Origin: Faecalimonas sp.
GTDB taxonomy: Bacteria > Bacillota > Clostridia > Lachnospirales > Lachnospiraceae
Length of the DNA: 37,385 nt
Assembly (NCBI GenBank): GCA_020024645.1
Contig: JAHHTN010000014.1
Location: 1-37,385, forward strand
Reading direction: 5' to 3'
In this document: in pieces, positions 7,099-16,000 of the stretch
Layout: every line of letters starts with the position of its first letter
Position numbering within the stretch: position 1 is the first letter of the stretch
Notes under the pieces: generated by a model
What the model was told of the DNA's origin: nothing
The model's database searches: none
Seen by the model: the letters and a program-made list of their open reading frames with translations, nothing else
Position numbers and translations under genes: made by a program

Positions 7099-9180
7099 AT
7101 GAAGTTTCTTATTAAACATGAAGTACAGGGCCGTCTCCGTATCCATGTCGCTAGAAATGCAATGACATGTGCGGAGGCGGATGTTCTTTGCTGGGCTCTT
7201 GAAAAAAAGAAAAATATTACAAAGGTCAAAGTATATGAGCGCACCGCAGATGCTGTGATCTATTATACAGGTGACAGGGAAGAACTTATTAATGGATTAA
7301 GAAAGTTTAGTTTTGAAAAAATAGATGCCCCAGATAATGTATTATCAAGTTCAGGAAGGGCTTTAAATGCTGAATATAAAGAAAAGTTAATTGCAAAAAC
7401 CATATTCCACTATGGAAGAAAGTTGATTCTTCCAAATCCAATAAAAAGAGTGTGGCTTACTTTTAAGGCGATTCAGTATATTGGAAAGGGAATTCAGTGT
7501 TTAGCAAAAGGCAAAATAGAAGTTCCAGTGTTAGATGCTACAGCAATTGGAGTGTCGGTAATACGAAGAGATTTTAACACTGCCGGTTCTGTTATGTTTT
7601 TACTAGGGATTGGGGAATTATTAGAAGAATGGACTCATAAAAAATCTGTAGGAGATTTGGCACGGAGTATGTCTTTAAATGTGGAGAAAGTATGGCTAAA
7701 ACGAGAGAAACAAGAAATTCTCGTTCCGGTTTCGGATATTTTACCGGGAGACAGAGTAGTTGTGCATATGGGGAATGTGATTCCTTTTGACGGAGAGGTA
7801 GCCGAAGGAGAAGGGATGATTAATCAAGCATCTTTGACAGGTGAAGCTCTTCCGGTACGAAGAATTGCAGGGCAGTCTGTATATGCAGGAACTGTTTTAG
7901 AAGAGGGAGAATTGGAAATTATAGTCAGAGCAGTATCAGGTTCTACTCGATTTGAAAAGATTGTGACCATGATTGAAGATTCAGAAAAATTGAAATCCAA
8001 TCTAGAGAGTAAGGCAGAACATTTAGCAGACCGTTTAGTACCATATACATTGTTGGGAACTGGGCTTGTCGGATTGCTTACTCGCAATGTAACAAAAACG
8101 CTTTCAGTTCTTATGGTAGATTTCTCTTGTGCATTGAAACTGGCTATGCCAATTTCTGTTCTTTCCACAATACGAGAAGCAGGACAAAATGGTATTATCG
8201 TAAAAGGTGGAAAATATCTAGAGGCTGTGTCAGAAGCAGATACAATTGTATTTGATAAGACCGGTACACTAACAAAGGCAAAACCAACAGTGAAAGAAGT
8301 TGTTGTATTTGGAGATTATCCAGAGGAAGAATCACTTCGAATTGCTGCTTGTTTAGAAGAACATTTTCCTCATTCTATGGCAAAAGCTGTGGTAGATGCC
8401 GCCAAAAGAAGAAATTTATATCACGAAGAAATGCATTCAAAAGTGGAGTATATTGTAGCTCATGGTATTTCTTCTTATATAGATGGAAAGAAAACAATAA
8501 TTGGCAGTAGTCACTTTGTATTTGAAGATGAAAAATGTTGTATTCGTCCAGAATATCAAGAAAGATTTGATTCCTTACCTGAGGAATATTCTCATTTATT
8601 CCTTGCAATATCTGGGGAGTTGGTGGCTGTGATTTGCATTGAAGATCCTCTTAGAGAAGAAGCTAGTGAGATGGTAAAACTTCTTAAAGAAGAAGGACTT
8701 TCTAAAATTGTTATGATGACTGGGGACAGTGAACGTACAGCAGCGTCTATTGCTAGACGAGTGGGGGTAGATGAATATTATTCAGAAGTTCTTCCAGAAG
8801 ATAAAGCAGGATTTATTGAGAAAGAGAAAGCCTTAGGAAGAAAAGTTATCATGATAGGTGATGGAGTTAATGATTCACCGGCACTTTCGGCTGCAGATGC
8901 TGGAATTGCAATTAGTGACGGAGCAGAAATAGCCAGAGAGATTGCGGATATAACCATTGCAGCAGAAGATTTGCGTGAGATTGTTATATTGAAGCGCTTA
9001 TCTAATGCCATGATGAAGCGAATTCAAAAAAATTATAAAGGGATTGTGAGTATTAATGCAGGACTAATTGCATTAGGAGTAGCAGGAGTACTTCAACCAA
9101 CGACTTCTGCATTATTACATAATATGTCTACTTTAGCCATCAGCTTGAAAAGTATGAAAAATCTTTTACCAGAAGAATAA
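7099..9180 (+). CDS. Heavy-metal P1B-type ATPase with SCA in place of CPC
   Basis: This is a 693-residue metal-translocating P-type ATPase. It shows the actuator TGEALP, the phosphorylation motif DKTGTLT with D386, a phosphohistidine-type HS in EHFPHS and the hinge GDGVNDSPAL (587-596). The N-terminal 70 residues fold like an HMA domain by pattern (GRLRIHV...) but have no CxxC. In the ion-binding helix the usual CPC/SPC is replaced by FSCALKLAMP (C344). Cu and Zn pumps normally use CPC, so the ion is uncertain. Position beside feoAB suggests Fe2+, Mn2+ or another divalent ion; this is inference. Pumps of this family generally export from the cytosol. The gene follows the DUF6110-like gene by 10 bases and ends at a strong terminator. 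Confidence 0.9.
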   Translation: MKFLIKHEVQGRLRIHVARNAMTCAEADVLCWALEKKKNITKVKVYERTADAVIYYTGDREELINGLRKFSFEKIDAPDNVLSSSGRALNAEYKEKLIAKTIFHYGRKLILPNPIKRVWLTFKAIQYIGKGIQCLAKGKIEVPVLDATAIGVSVIRRDFNTAGSVMFLLGIGELLEEWTHKKSVGDLARSMSLNVEKVWLKREKQEILVPVSDILPGDRVVVHMGNVIPFDGEVAEGEGMINQASLTGEALPVRRIAGQSVYAGTVLEEGELEIIVRAVSGSTRFEKIVTMIEDSEKLKSNLESKAEHLADRLVPYTLLGTGLVGLLTRNVTKTLSVLMVDFSCALKLAMPISVLSTIREAGQNGIIVKGGKYLEAVSEADTIVFDKTGTLTKAKPTVKEVVVFGDYPEEESLRIAACLEEHFPHSMAKAVVDAAKRRNLYHEEMHSKVEYIVAHGISSYIDGKKTIIGSSHFVFEDEKCCIRPEYQERFDSLPEEYSHLFLAISGELVAVICIEDPLREEASEMVKLLKEEGLSKIVMMTGDSERTAASIARRVGVDEYYSEVLPEDKAGFIEKEKALGRKVIMIGDGVNDSPALSAADAGIAISDGAEIAREIADITIAAEDLREIVILKRLSNAMMKRIQKNYKGIVSINAGLIALGVAGVLQPTTSALLHNMSTLAISLKSMKNLLPEE

Positions 9181-9183
9181 TAG

Positions 9184-9216
9184 AAAGGACAGAAGTGAGT
9201 GTAGCTTCTGTCTTTT
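9184..9216 (+). terminator. Terminator after the P-type ATPase gene
   Basis: GACAGAAG (9188-9195) pairs with CTTCTGTC (9205-9212), extended by A-T pairs outside, with TTTT after. It starts right after the stop codon and closes the metal block. Confidence 0.8.
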
Positions 9217-9254
9217 GCTTTTTATAAAGAATAGAAAGGCAAATGAAAATGTCA

Positions 9255-9306
9255 TAGACAACACAGTTATTATACGCTATTATATAAATTGAAATTTGTT
9301 CAATTT
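9255..9306 (+). promoter_or_regulatory. Promoter and palindromic operator of the Rrf2-type regulator
   Basis: TAGACA (9255-9260), a 17-base spacer and TATTAT (9278-9283) form a promoter. Just after the -10 box lies a palindrome, AAATTGAA (9286-9293) and TTCAATTT (9299-9306) around 5 bases, covering the expected transcription start. This placement suits repression, perhaps by the Rrf2 protein itself. A leader of about 145 nt follows in which I see no other clear element. Confidence 0.5.
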
Positions 9307-9437
9307 CATAAAATTTCCTTATTTTCCAATATTTAGTGGATAATTTGGAGGTGAAAAATTAATTTTGTGGATAAGATTTTAAGTATAACATAAAGGTGTA
9401 AAACACAAAAGAATAGTATTAAAAGGTAGGTAAGAAT

Positions 9438-9842
9438 TTGCAATTAAATGTTACAACAGATTATGGAATTCGTGTGCTTTTGGCATTACATCAGAAAAAG
9501 GGGATCGCTACTGCAGATGAAATTTCAGATATGATGGGGATTTCGTATCGATATCTTATTAAGGTAGTAAGTAAATTAAAGAAGTCTGGTTTTATAAACT
9601 CTATATCAGGTCCAACAGGTGGGTATCAACTTGAGGTTCCGATTTCTGAAATTACAGTAGGACAGGTTTGTTCAAGTATGGAGCAGACAATGAAAATTAA
9701 TCGTTGCATGGAAAAAGAGGGAGAATGTAGCAGAAATGCACAAATATATTGTCCAGTAAGAAAATTTTATTTTGATTTACAAATGCATTTGGAACAACAC
9801 TGGTTTAGTATAAGTTTGCAAGAGATATTAGAGAAGTATTAA
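9438..9842 (+). CDS. Rrf2-family regulator with three conserved-type cysteines
   Basis: This 134-residue transcription factor has an N-terminal winged helix (TTDYGIRVLLALHQKKG, then the recognition helix in ISYRYLIKVVSKLKKSG and the wing GPTGGYQL). Three cysteines follow, C90, C97 and C105, in the spacing region where IscR/NsrR-type proteins bind an Fe-S cluster. It may therefore sense iron, redox state or nitric oxide. It starts with TTG: no ATG fits, AAAAGGTAGG lies upstream, and family alignment places the N-terminus here. The response regulator gene follows 44 bases downstream and may be co-transcribed. Confidence 0.88.
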   Translation: MQLNVTTDYGIRVLLALHQKKGIATADEISDMMGISYRYLIKVVSKLKKSGFINSISGPTGGYQLEVPISEITVGQVCSSMEQTMKINRCMEKEGECSRNAQIYCPVRKFYFDLQMHLEQHWFSISLQEILEKY

Positions 9843-9886
9843 TTAAAGATTAGCATATACAATAATTTAAGAGAGGAAGAAATGAG

Positions 9887-10588
9887 GTGTATCATAGTGG
9901 GAAGGTTTTGATTGTGGATGATGATCCAGAAATTCGGTCAGTAGTTAGAATTTTGTTGACTAGCGAAAATTTTGAAGTAGAAGAAGCAAGTTCTAGTGAT
10001 GAGGCGTTAAAGATGTTAACACCCGAGTTCTGTCTTGTGATATTGGATATTATGTTGCCAGGACTTTCGGGATATGAACTATGCCAAAAAATTCGCGAAA
10101 TCTATAATGTACCGATTTTATTTTTATCTGCTAAAAGTCAGAGTTCGGATTTGCTTATGGGATATTCTGTTGGTGGAGATGATTATTTATGTAAGCCGTT
10201 TTCGTATCCAGAATTGCTTGCACGAGTAAAGGGACTTATTCGTCGTTATGAAGTTTATCAAGGGAGAAATATCCCTGTTAAAAAAGCTGAATATTTAGAA
10301 TGTAGTGGAATAAAACTTGATAAAAGACAAAACAGTGTTTATAAATATGACGAAAAACTAAATCTTACCGATACGGAATATCAAATTTTAAAATTGATGA
10401 TGGCGTATCCGGGGAGATTGTTTTCGATTGAGAGTATCTATGAGCAAGTTTGGAAGGAACCATATATGGTTGATGCTAGAAACTCTGTTATGGTATTTAT
10501 TCGTAAAATTCGAGAAAAAATTGAAGATGATCCAAGGCATCCGGAAATTCTTTTGACAGAGTGGGGGAAGGGGTATCGAATTGTTTAA
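9887..10588 (+). CDS. OmpR/PhoB-type response regulator
   Basis: This 233-residue two-component regulator has a receiver domain (1-120) with the acidic pocket D11-D13, phospho-acceptor D54 in LVILDIMLPG, S81 and K103 in CKPF. A winged-helix DNA-binding domain (about 135-233) ends GYRIV. The start is GTG 9887 with AGAGAGGAAG upstream; an ATG 6 bases earlier is in another frame. The kinase gene overlaps its end by 8 bases. The pilus operon begins about 1.5 kb downstream on the same strand and is a plausible target. Confidence 0.93.
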   Translation: MYHSGKVLIVDDDPEIRSVVRILLTSENFEVEEASSSDEALKMLTPEFCLVILDIMLPGLSGYELCQKIREIYNVPILFLSAKSQSSDLLMGYSVGGDDYLCKPFSYPELLARVKGLIRRYEVYQGRNIPVKKAEYLECSGIKLDKRQNSVYKYDEKLNLTDTEYQILKLMMAYPGRLFSIESIYEQVWKEPYMVDARNSVMVFIRKIREKIEDDPRHPEILLTEWGKGYRIV

Positions 10589-11876
10589 GGTAATTAAAGA
10601 TAAATTATCAAGACATCTTTTACTACAATATATTGTCACATCTATCGTTTCATGGATTATCTTTTTTTTTGTGGTCTTTATGATTTCGAATGTAATGTCG
10701 AAATGGGTGTTTAATAGCGATTTGTTTACTACATTTTGGGAAAATCAATGTGAAGGTATTATACAGGAACTGCAAGAGTTTGTCGAAGAGAATAATATGA
10801 CAGTCGAAGAGGCACATGAATATAGTTTAGGTGAGTTAAGACGTGGGAGTGTGAAGTTTTATTCATATATTGATTATACGAAAGAACTGAATGGTAGATA
10901 CACTAATGCACAAATCATTTGTTCGGATGGTATATTTTATCCTAAAAGGTATGTTCCTTCTTATAAATATTGGAAATATTGGAATTATGCTGGAGTTATT
11001 ATTGCATTTATTTTTTCGGAATTTGTAGTTTTAAGGTTTGTTTACAAATTAATTCGTCGAATGAAAACATTATATGGTCAAATTATTAGTACGGATTTAA
11101 AGAAAAGAGATGTAGTTATCCATGTTGAAGGAGGAGATGAGTTAGCGTTATTAGGTGAAAAAGTAGAATCTATGCGTATAATGTTAGTGAAGTCTATTGA
11201 TGATGAGATGACTCAAAGACAACAACAAACAAAATTACTTGCGTCCCTTTCTCATGATATCAGAACACCCTTGACAAAAATAATTACATGTTTGGATATT
11301 TTGAATTATAAACTTGCAAAATCGGAAGAAGAAAGAGTAAATTGTATTACCATGATAACAACTAAGGCTAATCAACTTAAATGTTTGACGGATAGACTTT
11401 TAAATTCAGTTACTAGTGGAAAGGCATATGTTGTTTATCAACGAGAGATTTATGATGGTCCTTCTATGTTAAGCCAACTTTTATTTGAAGGGGGGTATTA
11501 TTTAGAAGAAGAAGGTTTTGAGGTTCATATGCAAAAAACAATTTCAGGAGAATATCAACTGAGAGTGGATATTGTTGCAATAAGAAGAGTAGCAGATAAT
11601 GTGTATTCAAATATTAAAAAATATGCGGATAAGAAAATGCCAATTGAGATTTGGATAGAAGAGAGGGAGAAAGATATTACCGTATATGTTCAAAATCGTA
11701 AAAAAACGGAGTTGCACCAAACAAAACAAGAAAATCATGGAATGGGATTAACTATAATTACACAAATTATGGAGGCAATGGGTGGTAGAAGTGAAGTGGA
11801 AAATACCAATGAGTTTTTTTCTATACGATTAATATTACCAAAGTATAATGATATAACAGAGTTAAATCAAATATAG
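10581..11876 (+). CDS. Sensor histidine kinase
   Basis: This is the 431-residue membrane partner of the preceding response regulator. It has a first helix (about 16-38), an extracytoplasmic segment to about 130 rich in aromatic and acidic residues, and a second helix (about 135-153). A HAMP-like linker, a dimerisation helix with LLASLSHDIRTPL (H225) and an ATPase domain follow. The N box is recognisable in ADNVYSNIKKYA and the G2 box in HGMGLTI. The G1 box, normally DxGxG, reads VQNRKK, so ATP binding is atypical, as in some Firmicute kinases. It starts with TTG inside the regulator gene, preceded by GGGGAAGGGG, which points to translational coupling. Confidence 0.9.
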   Translation: MFKVIKDKLSRHLLLQYIVTSIVSWIIFFFVVFMISNVMSKWVFNSDLFTTFWENQCEGIIQELQEFVEENNMTVEEAHEYSLGELRRGSVKFYSYIDYTKELNGRYTNAQIICSDGIFYPKRYVPSYKYWKYWNYAGVIIAFIFSEFVVLRFVYKLIRRMKTLYGQIISTDLKKRDVVIHVEGGDELALLGEKVESMRIMLVKSIDDEMTQRQQQTKLLASLSHDIRTPLTKIITCLDILNYKLAKSEEERVNCITMITTKANQLKCLTDRLLNSVTSGKAYVVYQREIYDGPSMLSQLLFEGGYYLEEEGFEVHMQKTISGEYQLRVDIVAIRRVADNVYSNIKKYADKKMPIEIWIEEREKDITVYVQNRKKTELHQTKQENHGMGLTIITQIMEAMGGRSEVENTNEFFSIRLILPKYNDITELNQI

Positions 11877-11891
11877 AGTAAATGTGTAAAT

Positions 11892-11922
11892 AAAACTGTC
11901 GTTCATATTGGAAGGCAGTTTT
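11892..11922 (+). terminator. Terminator after the histidine kinase gene
   Basis: AAAACTGTC (11892-11900) pairs with GGCAGTTTT (11914-11922) with one G-U pair; the T-rich right arm ends the structure. It separates the two-component genes from the pilus operon. Confidence 0.6.
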
Positions 11923-11995
11923 ATTTGTTAAAAATTAATCATAAGAATTATTAAGAAATTAAATAGATATATATTAAGAAAAATTATATATCGTT

Positions 11996-12004
11996 GGGGG
12001 GGGG
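11996..12004 (+). repeat. Homopolymeric G9 tract upstream of the pilus operon
   Basis: Nine consecutive G stand in very AT-rich intergenic DNA, about 30 bases upstream of the best promoter candidate (12036-12065) and about 100 upstream of the first gene. Tracts like this are typical slipped-strand sites. It lies outside any frame, so length change would act on spacing in the upstream promoter region. Confidence 0.9.
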
Positions 12005-12035
12005 CAAAAATAGTGATGTGTTTTTTAAGCTATTG

Positions 12036-12065
12036 TTTACCCAAAAGGTGATAAATAAGTATATT
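12036..12065 (+). promoter_or_regulatory. Possible pilus operon promoter
   Basis: TTTACC (12036-12041), an 18-base spacer and TATATT (12060-12065) match sigma-A moderately (4/6 and 5/6). It is the best candidate between the kinase terminator and the first operon gene. A weak -35 fits a promoter that needs an activator. Confidence 0.35.
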
Positions 12066-12107
12066 CATATTATTTAATATAAAAGATTCAGTGTAGAGGT
12101 TATGAGT

Positions 12108-12407
12108 ATGAAAAAAACTTTAAAGAAGATGTCTAAGCTTGATTTGGTTGAATTGTTAGCAGAACAAGAGAGGGAAATTCAATTCTTAAAACAACAGTTA
12201 GAAGAAAAAGATAAACTCATTGAACAACGAATACTTCGATTAAATGAATTTGGTAATATCGCACAAGCAGCATTAGCTATAAATGAAGTATTTGAAACTG
12301 CACAAAGAGCGGCAGATGAATATGTTGCTAGCATTAAAACAGTAGTTGAGGAATGTTTGCAGCGAAATAAAACCTCGGATGAAGATATGCGGGGGAAAAG
12401 CGAATGA
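12108..12407 (+). CDS. Small coiled-coil protein, first gene of the pilus operon
   Basis: The protein has 99 residues and is strongly charged. It has a heptad-like helix (about 10-45: LVELLAEQEREIQFLKQQLEEKDKLIEQRI), then an Ala-rich helix and a disordered charged tail. It has no signal peptide, membrane helix or catalytic motif, so it is probably cytosolic. Similar short proteins at the head of pilus operons are, as I recall, loosely labelled 'DNA repair protein'; nothing here supports repair. ATG 12108 is chosen over ATG 12102 because GAGG (12096-12099) is 8 bases from the former and 2 from the latter. It overlaps the signal peptidase gene by 4 bases (ATGA), so the two are translated together. 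Confidence 0.75.
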   Translation: MKKTLKKMSKLDLVELLAEQEREIQFLKQQLEEKDKLIEQRILRLNEFGNIAQAALAINEVFETAQRAADEYVASIKTVVEECLQRNKTSDEDMRGKSE

Positions 12408-12982
12408 AGGAAAATTTGATTTACCCAACTATTGAAGAAATGAATCAAGAAATTGAACGATTAAAGAGAAAAAAGCGTGGTTATCGTGCAGTAAGATGGA
12501 CGTTATATTCACTAGTTGTTGTGGCTGCAATTGTTGTATTGGTTGCAACACTTTGGATGCCTGTACTTAAGATTACTGGTTCGAGTATGAGTCCCACTTT
12601 AAATAAGGAAGAGTTGGTGGTAGCAACCCGTACAAAACATTTTAGGACGGGAGATGTAATTGCGTTTTATTATGATAACAAGATTTTAATTAAACGAGTC
12701 ATTGCTACAGCAGGACAGTATGTTGATATTAAAGAAGATGGTACTGTTCTTGTTGACGGAGAGGCATTAGATGAGCCGTACATTCAAGAAAAGAGTAAGG
12801 GAGAGTGTGATATACAATTACCATATCAAGTTGGAGATGGAAAAATTTTTGTTATGGGAGATGATCGAGCAATTTCGCTAGATAGTCGAACAACTGCAGT
12901 GGGGACTATTGAAGAAAAAAAGGTTTTAGGACGAGTTGTTTTCAAAGTTTGGCCATGGTCTAGTTTTGGACGAGTGCAGTAA
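12404..12982 (+). CDS. Signal peptidase I of the pilus operon
   Basis: This 192-residue type I signal peptidase has an N-terminal charged helix, one membrane anchor (about 31-52) and an extracytoplasmic catalytic domain. GSSMSPT carries the nucleophile S61, and ILIKRVIA carries the general base K97. The conserved GDGKIFVMGDDRAISLDSRT follows. It probably removes signal peptides from the pilins and adhesin encoded directly downstream, as operon-specific signal peptidases do in Gram-positive pilus loci. The adhesin gene starts 35 bases after its stop. Confidence 0.93.
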   Translation: MKENLIYPTIEEMNQEIERLKRKKRGYRAVRWTLYSLVVVAAIVVLVATLWMPVLKITGSSMSPTLNKEELVVATRTKHFRTGDVIAFYYDNKILIKRVIATAGQYVDIKEDGTVLVDGEALDEPYIQEKSKGECDIQLPYQVGDGKIFVMGDDRAISLDSRTTAVGTIEEKKVLGRVVFKVWPWSSFGRVQ

Positions 12983-13017
12983 TACATAATATACATAGTA
13001 AAGGAGAGGTAGAGCGT

Positions 13018-16000
13018 ATGGCAAATACGATAAGACATAAGATTGCCAAGTTTAAAGAACAACGTAATTATAAAAAGAAACTTTATGCTTGTTTTATAGT
13101 GTTAGCTTTTGGGATTACGATAGGTGTTTTAGGGAGTCTAACACAACCAGCCAGTACAATGAGTGGACAGATTGTCTGTGGATTGAAAGAGCATACACAT
13201 ACAGACGAGTGTTATGAGAGACAGTTGATTTGTGATAAAGAAGAAGGAGAAAATCATACTCACAATGAAGAGTGTTGGACAACTGTACTGGTCTGTTCAA
13301 AACAAGAACATACACACATTGCAGAGTGCTATGATGTTAAAGAATCGGAAAATGTACAGAATGGGGATATTCTGATATCTGCTACACAAAAGCAAGAATT
13401 GGAACAATTACGTAAAAATGTACCAGCAGAGTATACGGATATACGAACGGTGCAACTTTCTGAAGGAGGGGCTGTGTATTTATTTGCACAACCTGATTCA
13501 ATTCCAAAACAGGTAGAGTTAAAAGTTGAGTTGTTAAATGAGACTAGTGAAGAATTTGGACAGGCAGAGAAACGAGTTAAGGATACGAATATAGTTTATG
13601 AACATTTAAAAGCACTAGATATTTCGCTGGTGGATGAAAAAGGTACTGAAGTTGAGCCGACTGAGCCAATTTACGTTTCCATCGATTTCAATAACTTATT
13701 ACCAGAAAAGGTAAATCCAGAAAGTATTCAGATTCAGCATCATAAGGAAATTTTGGTGAGTGAAGAGGATTCTACATTGGAGAATGTAGATGTGGTTTTA
13801 GAATCTGTAATGGATGATGAAAAGGGTGTGTTAAAGCAAAGAAAGAATACGCAGACTTACATGGCTACGTTTCTTACAGACAGCTTTTCTGTTTATACTA
13901 TTACATCATCTGGTTGGCCAGATTTGAAAATTAGAATTCAGTGTGTGGATGAATATGGACGTGAGCTACTTGAAGACCATAGACCAAATGATATCACTTG
14001 GGGTGACGCCTATAAACCGGATGCAAGTTTTGAGAAAGTATTTACGGCGAAAGAACACGATGTGATTCCTGGCTATAAGTATGATGGAAAGGCTTATTTC
14101 ATGCGAAATGGAGAATATGAAAGTCAAATTTATGGAATCAGACGGGAAAAGAATGAGTGGTATTATTATACAAAAGAGGATCGCACTTCTAAAGTCCGAT
14201 TTTCAAATCAACCCAATTTTACAGTGATTGATCACAAAGATCCACCTGACTTTATTCGATTAATCTATCGTAAAGTAACAGATATTGATGTGAAGTATAT
14301 GGATGATGCCGGAATCTTTGGTGAAAATGAGATTCCGTTAAAGCTCGAAGATGCACCAAATGGCAAAAATCCAGATGTGATTAAATATATAGGCACAGAG
14401 TTGGATATTGGAGATACAGATATAATGCCAAAGAGCCGAACGTATTTTTTCCTTGGGAAAGCATATGTTGGTGAACCCACATATGATCATCAAGTAGTCA
14501 AAGTTATTCGGGAAAATGGAAAACCTTATGGAGTAACTTTAGAGGGAGAGAAAATTCTAATATCAAAAGAAGAGCCATTGAAGTTGATGTATCGAAAGGT
14601 ACAGACAGATCAGTTGGAGAAAGTAAATACAGTATCAACTGCAGAGAAAGGGATGAAGATTCATCTATTTAACTATCATACCAGTATAAATAATAATCAT
14701 AATTTGCAGTTTCGACCACAGGGAAATTCTGGGAAACCGTACAACAACTGGACGGGGAAAGATGGAGGAATTTATACGGGGATTGTTGAAGAAACCCTTG
14801 TAAATGGATATCCTAGAGTAAACGGAGAGTCATTGAATTACTTGTTTGATCCAGTGTTATGTAGAGAACAGTTGAATACGGGGCAAGTACAAAATGTACA
14901 TACGAATTTAGATCATTTGTTTAAGAAAGATAAGGACGGATACTATCACTATGATTCCATGACCAATTTTGCTACGATTATTCCTGAAAATGGGGGTGGA
15001 ATCAGTAAAGACTCTGATGGTGGAGATTTTTTGGTTTATAAACAACCAGTACTACCAGGTCATAACGGTATAGGAAACAATGCAAAATTCCTACCATTTG
15101 ATACATATGCCAATGCAAATAGGCTCAAAGAAGGGAATAATCCTACAAATAAAGAATATCATTTTGGAATGACAATGGAGGCGGAATTTACTATACCACC
15201 AGGAGGAAAAGTTCCTGATGCGGATGGTGGACATGTTGGTCTCCGAGATATGATTTTTGAATTTAACGGTGATGATGATGTATGGGTTTTTATTGATGAT
15301 AAACTAGCTCTTGACTTGGGAGGAATCCATGGCCGATATGGAGGAAAGATTAATTTTCGAACAGGCGAAGTTGTTACCAATGCCCCACCTACACCACACG
15401 GTGGTAGATATCAGAAGAATCTGTATAACATTCAGGGAGATCCCAATACGATGTCAGATGATGAGCTGAAACAGGCACGAGAAGATGCTGGGTTTGGTAA
15501 ATATACACAACATACTTTTAAATTTTTCTATTTAGAGCGTGGAGAAGGGGCTTCAAACTGTGAGCTCCGATTCAATCTAGTTCCTGTGCAACATGGTTTG
15601 GTTGTTGGAAAGAGGATTCCGGAATCCATGAAAGATGTAGCAACTGAACATATGTGGTATCAGTTTCAAGTAGAAACGGAATTTAAGGGAAGACGACAGC
15701 CGCTGTCACATGCCACTTATGAAAGAATTCAGTGGAAACCAGGAGCAGATCCGATTATCGGCGGACAACTGCTAGGTGCTGGAAAAACGGATGAAGCAGG
15801 ACGATTTTGGCTACGAGCAGGAGAGCGAGCCGATTTTGAGGGAGCCATTGACCTAAAAAATATTGGTCTAACGGATACAGAGAAAATGAATATTTATGTT
15901 AGTGAGGTTCTGCCAAATGGAACAGTTGCTCCTCAGCCAACTGCGTGGAGCGGTAAAGAAGAAGAACCAGGAACTTATATGCTGGTGGAAGGGACAGATA

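Noticed and set aside
6867..7244. A 125-residue minus-strand frame over the DUF6110-like and ATPase genes.
   Set aside because: It spans two well-supported plus-strand genes and has a Phe/Cys-rich shadow-type sequence.
12001..12107. An invertible promoter for the pilus operon.
   Set aside because: I could not find flanking inverted repeats or a nearby recombinase gene; the G tract is the only variable-looking element.
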